Of a DNA stretch of 6,815 bases, positions 1-6,400 are shown piece by piece. A program made the translations under genes and the position numbers. Each line of letters begins with the position of its first letter. The first letter of the stretch is position 1. This stretch comes from Lachnospiraceae bacterium (GTDB taxonomy: Bacteria; Bacillota; Clostridia; Lachnospirales; Lachnospiraceae), in the NCBI GenBank assembly GCA_004558185.1, contig SFDP01000069.1:1-6815 (forward strand). The letters are read 5' to 3'. Under the pieces are notes generated by a model. The model was given only the letters and a program-made list of their open reading frames with translations. It made no database searches and was not told the DNA's origin.

Positions 1-2
1 CA

Positions 3-364
3 GATGAAATAAAAGGATCCGCGTATGCTCTTGGCAAGGCTCCTGAGCATCTTACTGAAAAGCAGCAACTTCGAGTTAGTTTAATTGCTTCGCAGAACCC
101 GCGACTATATCGAGCCTATCTGCTCAAGGAGCAGCTTCGCTTGCTGTTAAAACTTACAGACGTTGATGAGGCAGAGGCGGAACTCAAACGCTGCTATGGA
201 AGGCAAGCCATAGCAGGATACCTGCATTCAAGGAATTATATCAAAAGATTAAGCGTCACAAGACGCATATCTTAAATACAATCCGCTATGGCATGAGTAA
301 TGCCAGGATTGAAGCAACCAATAACAAGATTAAGCTTATAATCCGTAAATTCACTTTTCTATGA
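3..364 (+). pseudogene. ISL3-family transposase, C-terminal remnant, frameshifted and truncated
   Basis: The reading frame is open from the window edge: DEIKGSAYALGKAPEHLT, then RLYRAYLLKEQLRLLLKL and DEAEAEL. These are typical of the DDE transposase domain of ISL3 elements. At about 190-197 the frame breaks. The protein continues in another frame from position 197 as WKASHSRIPAFKELYQKIKR and then SNARIEATNNKIKLIIRK. The break is explained by loss of one G: CGCTGCTATGG in place of an expected CGCTGGCTATGG, which would restore an RWLWKASH-type motif. The glutamate in RIEATNNKIK is probably the last acidic residue of the catalytic triad. Family resemblance stops at RK (about 349), where the usual AYGFRN segment is replaced by FTFL and a stop at 362-364. 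The gene is therefore frameshifted and lacks its last part; its 5' portion lies outside the window. It cannot encode an active transposase as it stands. The family call is from motif recognition. Confidence 0.85.
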
Positions 365-404
365 CCGTATTTGTAATTTTGCCAATAAAACTTTGCAAAA
401 CATA

Positions 405-424
405 TTGACAAGTATACTTGTCAA
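405..424. promoter_or_regulatory. Perfect 20-bp palindromic operator overlapping the -35 and spacer
   Basis: TTGACAAGTATACTTGTCAA is its own reverse complement over all 20 positions; the symmetry ends exactly there, since 404 and 425 do not pair. It covers the whole -35 hexamer and most of the spacer, so a dimer bound here would block RNA polymerase. The obvious candidate ligand is the XRE-type protein encoded at 788-997 in the same unit, because such regulators bind palindromes of this size. I saw no second copy elsewhere in the window. Binding by this protein is inferred. Confidence 0.75.
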
Positions 425-433
425 CACTATAAT
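405..433 (+). promoter_or_regulatory. Near-perfect sigma-A promoter for the DUF6442/XRE pair
   Basis: TTGACA (405-410) and TATAAT (428-433) are both exact consensus hexamers with the ideal 17-nt spacer. A start site near 440 would give a leader of about 33 nt before the GTG start at 473. Such a strong promoter upstream of a repressor-like gene suggests that it is normally held down by that repressor. Confidence 0.88.
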
Positions 434-472
434 GTGCTTATCTGATACTGGACAAAACATGGAGGTACTACT

Positions 473-784
473 GTGAACAAAGAAGATATTTTGGCAAAAA
501 GCCGAAAAGAGAAAAACGATGAGGGGCTAATTGCAGCAGAAAACCAAGGCAGGAAAATCGGCATTGCCGCATTCTGCTTCGTATTTATTTTTATCCTTCT
601 GTTTAACTTCATTACTGGACAAGCTAGTTCTTCAGCAGTGGCATTGTTTTGGGCGTTTTTTGCTGCAGAGGCATATCCCAAATATAAATTCACCTCAGAA
701 TCACATTATCTCTTGATCGTAATTGGCGGCACAATAGCTTCTATTGCTGCTTTGGCCAATTATGTGCTTACAGTCTTGGGGTAA
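473..784 (+). CDS. Small integral membrane protein, DUF6442-like
   Basis: This is a 103-aa protein that starts at GTG 473, with GGAGGT at 461-466 six nucleotides upstream. The N-terminus (residues 1-28) is charged and hydrophilic, with the motif KNDEGL..AENQGRKIG. Three hydrophobic segments follow, at about 29-47, 54-68 and 79-102, separated by a conserved-looking AEAYPKYKFT loop (65-74). I recognise this pattern as the DUF6442 family: small Firmicutes membrane proteins commonly encoded next to a short XRE regulator. The biochemical function is unknown. The downstream regulator starts 3 nt after this stop, so the two are almost certainly co-transcribed and translationally coupled. Possible roles such as sensing a membrane signal for the repressor, or being its regulated target, are speculation. 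The gene-call confidence is high and the family name moderately so. Confidence 0.85.
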   Translation: MNKEDILAKSRKEKNDEGLIAAENQGRKIGIAAFCFVFIFILLFNFITGQASSSAVALFWAFFAAEAYPKYKFTSESHYLLIVIGGTIASIAALANYVLTVLG

Positions 785-787
785 AAT

Positions 788-997
788 ATGAACGATGAAT
801 TAGTATTAAAAAACAGATTAAAAGAAGCAAGAAGCGAACAGAAACTCTCTCAGGCGGCTTTAGCAGAGCTGGTGGGAGTATCAAGAAATACCATTAGCTC
901 AATAGAAACAGGGCAATTTAATCCAACAGCCAAATTAGCGCTGATCCTTTGCATAGCCTTGGATAAAAAATTTGAGGAGCTGTTTTACTTTGAATAA
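788..997 (+). CDS. XRE/Cro-type helix-turn-helix transcriptional regulator
   Basis: The 69-aa protein is almost entirely one HTH_3 (Cro/C1) domain. It opens with LKNRLKEARSEQKLSQAALA; the helix-turn-helix spans about residues 20-42, with the recognition helix around VSRNTISSIETG (31-42). The C-terminal KKFEELFYFE (60-69) is typical of short YozG/YgzD-like regulators. There is no sensor domain, so it probably works as a dimer with signal input from elsewhere. The start ATG lies 3 nt past the previous stop, and the only Shine-Dalgarno-like sequence is GGGGT (778-782) inside the upstream gene, so translation is probably coupled. It likely represses its own promoter through the 20-bp palindrome at 405-424. 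No convincing terminator follows it. Confidence 0.93.
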   Translation: MNDELVLKNRLKEARSEQKLSQAALAELVGVSRNTISSIETGQFNPTAKLALILCIALDKKFEELFYFE

Positions 998-1177
998 GAT
1001 TGAATAGATACTGTACCCTATCTGCAAAATCAAACTAAAAAACAGCACACCTTCAAGTGTTTTGCTCCCTTTCTATTTAATCCTTTGACAAAAAATGGTA
1101 TTTATTGTAGAATAAACATAGAACTATACACTTTTTTATCACAACAGTCATGTACAAATGAAGAAAGGAGGTTGTCT
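998..1177 (+). other. Intergenic region between the XRE gene and flagellin
   Basis: This is an AT-rich 180-nt spacer. I find no credible gene and no convincing intrinsic terminator; the best hairpin (AAAACA near 1040 with TGTTTT near 1060) is weak and has no T-run after it. Its right half holds the flagellin promoter (1085-1113) and a leader of about 58 nt. Transcription from the upstream pair could therefore read into the flagellin gene. Confidence 0.6.
1085..1113 (+). promoter_or_regulatory. Sigma-A-like promoter upstream of flagellin
   Basis: TTGACA (1085-1090, exact consensus) is followed after 17 nt by TAGAAT (1108-1113, one mismatch from TATAAT). The expected start near 1120 leaves a leader of about 58 nt to the ATG at 1178. 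No TAAA-N15-GCCGATA-type flagellar sigma-28 promoter is visible in front of the gene, which is unusual for a flagellin. Confidence 0.75.
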
Positions 1178-1927
1178 ATGAATATATCAAGTGTTCAGTC
1201 AAGAAATCCTTATGAAGCGCTTTCCAGCGGCTATAAGATTAATCGTGCTGCTGATGATGCTGCAGGGCTTGCCATTAGTGAGAAGCTGAAAGCCAATACC
1301 AATGGCTTTGATGTAGGCTCTTCCAATGCCAAAGACGGCAAAAGCCTGATCAATGTAGCCGATGGCGCACTTTCCGGAATCCAGGATTCCTTGCAGAGAA
1401 TGCGTGAGCTCAGCCTTAAGGCTTCCAATGGTCTGTATGGGGACACCGAAAGACAGGCTATCCAAAAGGAAATTGACGGCCTGAAGGAAAATATTCAGGA
1501 TATTGCCAAGAATACCAGCTTCAATACCATCAAGCTCCTGGATGGAAGTAAGGCGGATCTGGAACTGGCTACCAATCCTCAGGGAGGCGGAATGAAAATC
1601 GGATTGGCTAATGCCACTCTCGATTCTCTTGGAATTACAGACTTCGATGTAACCAAGAATTTCAGCTTAAAGACCCTTGACAATGCCATGAACAAAGTCA
1701 ATGCCGCAAGAAGCACGTTGGGCGCTCAGTCCAATCGTCTGGATTCTACTGTCAACTATAATAGCTACTCCAGCTATAATCTGACTGCAGCCAACAGCCG
1801 GATACGGGATACGGATTATGGCAAAGAGATGGTGAATAAGAATCGGGATCAGGCTGTTCAGCAGTACAGATTATATGCACAAAAATCCAAGATGAATACT
1901 GACGCCGGATTCTTAAGACTGTTCTAA
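1178..1927 (+). CDS. Short flagellin (D0/D1 domains only)
   Basis: The 249-aa protein starts at ATG 1178, preceded by AAAGGAGG (1164-1171) at 6-nt spacing. The frame is open further upstream to a TTG at 1085, but that TTG is the promoter -35 and the family homology begins at MNISSVQ. The N-terminal flagellin domain covers about 1-125: SSGYKINRAADDAAGLAISE (16-35), LQRMRELSLKASNG (72-85), IQKEID (95-100) and FNTIKLLDG (115-123). The C-terminal domain covers about 165-249: NAARSTLGAQSNRLD, NLTAANSRIRDTDYGKEM and the terminal GFLRLF. There is no variable D2/D3 insert. The N-terminal D0 helix is about 16 residues shorter than in Salmonella FliC, since SSG falls at 16-18 instead of 32-34. The QRxREL region and E98, which correspond to the core TLR5 contact surface in Salmonella, are kept. 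Flagellins are exported by the flagellar type III apparatus and polymerise into the filament; with such a short D0 this one could be a minor subunit or a variant. Confidence 0.93.
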   Translation: MNISSVQSRNPYEALSSGYKINRAADDAAGLAISEKLKANTNGFDVGSSNAKDGKSLINVADGALSGIQDSLQRMRELSLKASNGLYGDTERQAIQKEIDGLKENIQDIAKNTSFNTIKLLDGSKADLELATNPQGGGMKIGLANATLDSLGITDFDVTKNFSLKTLDNAMNKVNAARSTLGAQSNRLDSTVNYNSYSSYNLTAANSRIRDTDYGKEMVNKNRDQAVQQYRLYAQKSKMNTDAGFLRLF

Positions 1928-1961
1928 CGTTTTAATGCAGAATCTTCATTGTATCAAGCCA

Positions 1962-2014
1962 AGAAGGCCAGAGGCATTTCCTGCCGGGAATGTTATCTGG
2001 CCTTCTCTTTTATT
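1962..2014 (+). terminator. Intrinsic terminator of the flagellin gene
   Basis: AGAAGGCCAGA (1962-1972) pairs perfectly over 11 bp with TCTGGCCTTCT (1996-2006). Inside this stem, CATTTCC and GGGAATG form a further 7-bp helix (one G-T pair) closed by a TGCC loop. The stem is followed by CTTTTATTT. This is a long, stable hairpin that should separate flagellin transcription from the glycosyltransferase gene downstream. Confidence 0.9.
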
Positions 2015-2136
2015 TGACAACCCTGGAATTTTTCTTTAAGCTGTTACCATAATGCCGGTGCATATTAGCATCGTTACTGTTGTGCCGACAATTAATACAG
2101 CGTTTTCTAAATAACTGCACTATTTTCGCAGTATGC

Positions 2137-2209
2137 TTTTCTGAAGGACAGGGAAAAAGCTTAGGCGCAGCGGGTTATGCTGAGTTTTTTGTCCTGTACT
2201 ATCAGAAAA
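2137..2209. repeat. Long imperfect inverted repeat / structured element
   Basis: The two arms fold into one stem of about 25 pairs. TTTTCTGA (2137-2144) pairs with TCAGAAAA (2202-2209). After an internal loop, ACAGGG (2148-2153) pairs with TCCTGT (2192-2197). AAAAA (2154-2158) pairs with TTTTT (2186-2190), with G2191 bulged. G2159 pairs with T2185, and CTTAG (2160-2164) with CTGAG (2180-2184). The loop is about 15 nt. No T-run follows on either strand in terminator position. It could be a structured 5' leader of the glycosyltransferase mRNA, a MITE/REP-like mobile repeat, or a remnant of one. I do not recognise it as a known riboswitch or RNA family. Confidence 0.65.
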
Positions 2210-2276
2210 AGAAACAAATAGTATGGTGTAGTTAATGTAAAACTGTTGCATTTGATGCGGCGGAAAGGAGCTTTTC

Positions 2277-3389
2277 ATGTCTGTCAGAATTTTTACCATA
2301 ACCCACAAGCCCTTTACTCCTCCCAACGATCCCCTCTATGTGCCTCTCCATGTAGGTCGTGCAAACACTGAGGATTTAGGCTTTTTAGGGGATGATACCG
2401 GAGATTCTATCTCTGTGTTGAATCCCTGCTTCTGTGAGCTTACCGGAATGTACTGGCTTTGGAAAAACTACCATAAAGAAGACTATATCGGTATCTGCCA
2501 CTATCGACGCTATCTGATTAACGAAAAAGGAGATATTTTTCAGGCTGCAGAGCTGGAGGAAATCCTGAAAACCTATGACATCATCACCACCAAGCTGCTT
2601 ACCCTTCCCGGCTCTTACTTTGATGGCTTTGGTGCAAACCATCACCAGAGGGATCTTCTGCTGACGGAGATGATCTTAAAGGAAAAGTATCCTGAGTATT
2701 GGCAGACCTTTAATGAGCTTGTTCACAGTCCCCATACCTACTTTGGAAATATTTTCGTCACCTCGAAAAAGAATTACGACCGCTACTGTGCATGGCTCTT
2801 CGACATCCTGTTTACCCTGCAAAAGCAGGTAGACTTTACCGGATATGACAATTATCAAAAACGCCTTTTCGGCTTTCTTGCCGAATTTCTTCAAACTGTC
2901 TGGATTCACTACCATAAGCTGACCGTCTGCCAGTGTATGGTTGGCATGGTAGGCGATAAGTATGAAACCCGCATATTAAAAGAGGAACTGGCTGCTTTTT
3001 TCGAGCGAAGGGACTACCAACTGGCAAAGCGCTGTTTTCTGACCCACTACGAAAAACGCCCCGATATTCTAATGGAGGCCTCTGATGTAAATGGAGAGCT
3101 TCGCCTTTGTATGCAGATTATTTCCACCTGCGAATTCGAAGCTGAAGCCTATGGACAGTGCATTTTGGATCGGATTAGAGATTACCCTAGTCTGATTGAG
3201 CATTTCAGTCGTTTAAATTCTGCTGTTTCCAACTTTCTCCACAAAAATATGCGTAAGGAGGATTTCTCTTTTTTGAAGCAGAATACCTGTCTTACTCCCC
3301 TGTCCATAGAAATTGCCGTGGGGCTCTATACACAAAAGTCTGATGAACAGAAAAAAGCCATAGAAGAGCTACAGGGCCTGCTCCAATAA
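2277..3389 (+). CDS. DUF4422 glycosyltransferase with helical C-terminal extension
   Basis: The 370-aa protein starts at ATG 2277, with AAAGGAG (2264-2270) six nucleotides upstream. Residues 1 to about 235 match the DUF4422 family (capsule/exopolysaccharide-type glycosyltransferases): TITHKPF near the N-terminus, SVLNPCFCELTGMYWLWKN (46-64), DYIGICHYRRYL (69-80), NIFVTSKKNYDRYCAWLF (158-175) and RLFGFLAEFLQTVWI (196-210). The family is thought to transfer sugars onto surface polysaccharides; the donor and acceptor are not evident here. Residues from about 235 to 370 are not part of the usual domain. They are helix-rich with a TPR-like look (FFERRDYQLAKRCFLTHYEK, then AYGQCILDRIRDYPSLIEHF) and may bind a partner protein. 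No signal peptide or membrane segment is seen, so it is probably cytoplasmic. The neighbouring flagellin is a possible acceptor, but that is inference; capsule or cell-wall glycan synthesis is the alternative. Confidence 0.85.
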   Translation: MSVRIFTITHKPFTPPNDPLYVPLHVGRANTEDLGFLGDDTGDSISVLNPCFCELTGMYWLWKNYHKEDYIGICHYRRYLINEKGDIFQAAELEEILKTYDIITTKLLTLPGSYFDGFGANHHQRDLLLTEMILKEKYPEYWQTFNELVHSPHTYFGNIFVTSKKNYDRYCAWLFDILFTLQKQVDFTGYDNYQKRLFGFLAEFLQTVWIHYHKLTVCQCMVGMVGDKYETRILKEELAAFFERRDYQLAKRCFLTHYEKRPDILMEASDVNGELRLCMQIISTCEFEAEAYGQCILDRIRDYPSLIEHFSRLNSAVSNFLHKNMRKEDFSFLKQNTCLTPLSIEIAVGLYTQKSDEQKKAIEELQGLLQ

Positions 3390-3401
3390 AAAAGCAGGCC
3401 C
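3374..3401. repeat. Perfect 9-bp hairpin straddling the glycosyltransferase stop codon
   Basis: GGGCCTGCT (3374-3382) and AGCAGGCCC (3393-3401) pair perfectly around a 10-nt loop that contains the TAA stop (3387-3389). There is no T-run directly after the stem on the plus strand, so it is not a classical terminator alone. It may stabilise the mRNA 3' end or help the weak terminator about 17 nt further on. Confidence 0.65.
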
Positions 3402-3417
3402 GCTCTCTGCCAGCAAC

Positions 3418-3445
3418 AAAGAACAGACCCTCTTCTTTATTTTTT
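3418..3445 (+). terminator. Weak intrinsic terminator between the convergent genes
   Basis: AAAGAA (3418-3423) pairs with TTCTTT (3433-3438), and ATTTTTT (3439-3445) follows. The stem is short and AT-rich, so it is weak, but together with the GC-rich hairpin at 3374-3401 it could end plus-strand transcripts. It overlaps the end of the minus-strand gene. For the minus strand, a comparable weak candidate is GGCAG (3411-3407) pairing with CTGCT (3397-3393), followed by a T-run (3393-3388 read on the complement). Confidence 0.45.
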
Positions 3446-6400
3446 CAGTAGTTTTTTAAATATACCCGACAATCCCTTTTCTTCCGGCTGGTCAGGAATC
3501 TTTCCATCCTCTTCCTGATTCAGACACTCCAATTCTCTTTTTGCATCCACATTACTTTTATCTGCCTCCAATGCCTTTTGGAAGCAAAATTTTGCCCGAT
3601 CAGTAGCTTTTTGGTAAAGCGCCCAATAGCCTCTGCACTCCCACTCCTCTGTACACACTTCGCAGACACAATTGACACAATGTCTCGCCTCTTCCAGCCG
3701 TTTTAGGTACTCATTTGCCTTATCATACTTTCCGGCATAAAAATAAACCAGGAAAATATAATAAAGATTCATTTTTCCATCTTTTTCATCCTGCACATAT
3801 AGCTCCTCAGGACTCTTATTCAATTCCAGTCCTTCCTTGTAGTCATTCTCTATTTTTTCCAGAAATTTCTGCACTAAAGGCTGATTCATTTCCAGCCAGC
3901 CTTGTCGCCACTGACACCCCATTATTCTGACCAACAACAGAATATTGACAGCAGAAGTCCCCCTCTTCTCATCCATGATTTTCAGAGCCTTTTGATAATA
4001 ATAGAGGCCCTTAGTATCCTCCTGTAAATAATTGCAGTAAATATCGCCCAGCTTATGAAAGACCTTCGCCTTACTGGCAAGATACGGCTTAAGTCTTTTT
4101 CCCTTCGGATTCTGCATTAGCTTAACAGCCTCATTTACTTTTACAACAAGCTCTTCTTTGGGAAGACACTTTCTGTAGGCCTCCAACAGATTATAGACTC
4201 TTTCCCCTTCCTCTTCCCATGAAGTATGAACAAACTGCTTAAGAGAGGTTCCCCCATTTACCTGCTTAATGACCACCAAAGCATGCTCTAAATCACCAAG
4301 CTCCAGATATAGCTCTTTAATATATTCCAGATTATCTATTCTTTGTTCATTGCTCTTGAGGTGTGGCATCTGAGCATTAAACCAGCGTATACCCTCCTTC
4401 TGTTCATCTGTATCGCCGAATATTTTTTTAATTTGAGCATAGCCAAACCCATAATCCTGATCATTCTCTCTGGTCAGCTCAATGGCTTTTGTCAGAGATT
4501 CAAGAGCCTCTTTATTTCTTCCCAGCATTCTGAGAAGCTGTCCTTTCCTTCCCCTGAACTTAACCCCACTGTCCCGCTCCATGGCCTCCTCAATTTTTAC
4601 CAGTGCTCTCAAAAATTCTCCGTTTTCCGTATAGAGCGTTGCATATAACCATAAATCCTCAGGATCAGCCCCAAACTTATTCGTTTGGATATCCATATAT
4701 TTTATTGCCTCATCATAATATTCCCGCTGCCCTGTCCTGCTGAATTTTTGCTGGTATAACTGACCTATTCTCCAGGCAAAGTCAATTTCTTCCGGATTCT
4801 TTTCCATGGCCCGTTTGTAATAGGAAATTGCCTCGTTCCAGTGCTCAAAAGCTTCCTGGCACCGGGCCAGATAGAAATCCAGCCATTCAAACTCCATTCC
4901 CTGCTCTTCACAGGTTTTTAAGTGATCATAGGCTGCCGGGCTATCATTCTCGTATACCTTAAAATATCGGCCGATAAAATATCGGCATCTCAGGCTTTTT
5001 TCCAGCTTCAGTGCCTGAAATGCACAGCTTTTCATCACCTCCAGCTTCTGCTCCGAACCGGGAGCCTCATCCTGTAGATACGCCCTTTGCATATAAGCAT
5101 CAGCCAGCAATTCATCAGGAATTTCTTCCTTTTGCTCATTGCGCTTTTTCTCCAGCTCCTTAATCAGCTCCTCTGCATAGCTGTCCGTCTTACGATAGTC
5201 CTCCGCTTCCTTTGCATTTCTCCTTTGAATTTCCAGCCTTCTGACCTTGAGATAGGGACTGTCTACACCTGCCTCATCTGCCTGTCTGAGAATACTCTCC
5301 ACTTCACTGAACTGGTTATATGCTCTGAATACTCTGGCTGCACGGTCATAAATTTCCGGCTGGCCGGCAAAAATCTCCTTTGCGGCATAAAAGGTATCCA
5401 CTACCTCCTGCGCCTTTCCCAGCTTTTCGTAGGCCTCTTGTGCATAAAATGGCCCCCAGAAAAATGTTCTGTCCAGATTCATCAGCTTCTCACAAAGCTC
5501 TGCCATGATGGTATATTCCTCCACCTCCCGGCAAAACAGCATTTTTGACATCAGCATATCAATACTCTGCGGCAGTATGTCCAGGGCTTTATCAAAGGCA
5601 GCAAAAGCTGATGCCCGTAGTTTCTCTGCTTCCTTTGACGTTCCTTTGCTGTCCGATTTCTTCTTCAGCTCCACATATTGCTTAACCAGGCAGCGCCCCT
5701 CTACCTCAAAGCTTTGTGCTTCCTTATCTATATCCCGCTCTTCTTCCTGTTGCCATGCCTTCTGCCACAGTCTGGTTTCTTCCAAAGCCTCCTCAATATG
5801 ATTTCCGGTCATATAGAGGATCGCCTTTGCCCGGTGACAGAGTGCGGAATCCTCTGTCAAAATCGGGTGATCTGCAAACCAGCTATATCCCTCCTCTGCT
5901 CTTCTTGTCTGAATATAGCACCAGGCCAGACGAATGCCTTCCTGCACAGAAAGCTCTCCCTCCCGGTGGGTATAGAACTCAATAAGACGAGAATTACATT
6001 CTGTAAGCAGTTCTTCCACTACCGTATTATGATAAATATCACTTGCATCAAGAAGATGCTCTCTGGCCTCAATCAGTTCATCTCGTTTCAGATGGATTTT
6101 ACCCAACTCCACATGGGCATCAAAGACCGTGTTTTTATCCTGATTGCATTCCAATAGCTTGTGAAAGGCTTCTTCTGCTTTCTTTTCCTCTCCGCAGTCA
6201 TTAAGAATAATGGCTCCCCAAAGAAGAAGATGAATATCCTCCTCATACCTTTCCCAAAGCTCATGAATCAGCCTTCCCGCCTCATCCTTTTTCCCCAGAA
6301 AGAAAGCGTATTTTGCTTTCTCCAACGTAAACCAGGGATGGATAATATGATAGGAATCCATCCCTGCAATTTTTTCTTCTACAGCTCTCTCCCACTGCTG

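Larger units (their letters stand above)
1928..2276 (+). other. 349-nt gene-free region between flagellin and glycosyltransferase genes
   Basis: The interval holds the flagellin terminator (1962-2014), a small perfect 5-bp hairpin (ACTGC 2114-2118 with GCAGT 2128-2132) and the large inverted repeat at 2137-2209. Near the middle, a TAATGCCGGTGCATATTA segment (about 2050-2067) is a short imperfect palindrome. I find no credible small gene and no clear consensus promoter. TTGACA at 2014-2019 has no -10 at proper spacing. The promoter of the next gene is therefore unresolved. Confidence 0.6.

Noticed and set aside
1037..1070. Terminator after the XRE gene
   Set aside because: The stem AAAACA/TGTTTT is AT-rich with a 13-nt loop and is not followed by a T-run.
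1085..1177. In-frame N-terminal extension of flagellin from a TTG start at 1085
   Set aside because: The TTG is the -35 hexamer of the promoter, the extension lacks flagellin similarity, and the ATG at 1178 has a strong, well-spaced ribosome binding site.
2014..2054. TTGACA at 2014-2019 as a promoter for the DUF4422 gene
   Set aside because: No -10-like hexamer lies 16-18 nt downstream; the nearest CATAAT is too far away, and the hexamer overlaps the T-tract of the flagellin terminator.
2037..2061. Possible sigma-28 promoter (TAAG, 13 nt, GCCGGTGC) before the glycosyltransferase gene
   Set aside because: Both boxes deviate from TAAA and GCCGATAA and the spacing is short, so it is not supported.
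2120..2326. 68-codon minus-strand frame across the inverted repeat and the start of the glycosyltransferase gene
   Set aside because: It overlaps the start of a well-supported gene and the palindrome, and shows no protein-like features.
5087..6157. Plus-strand open frames of 98-159 codons opposite the TPR gene
   Set aside because: They are antisense shadows of a continuous 1075-codon frame, with biased composition and no ribosome binding sites or recognisable motifs.
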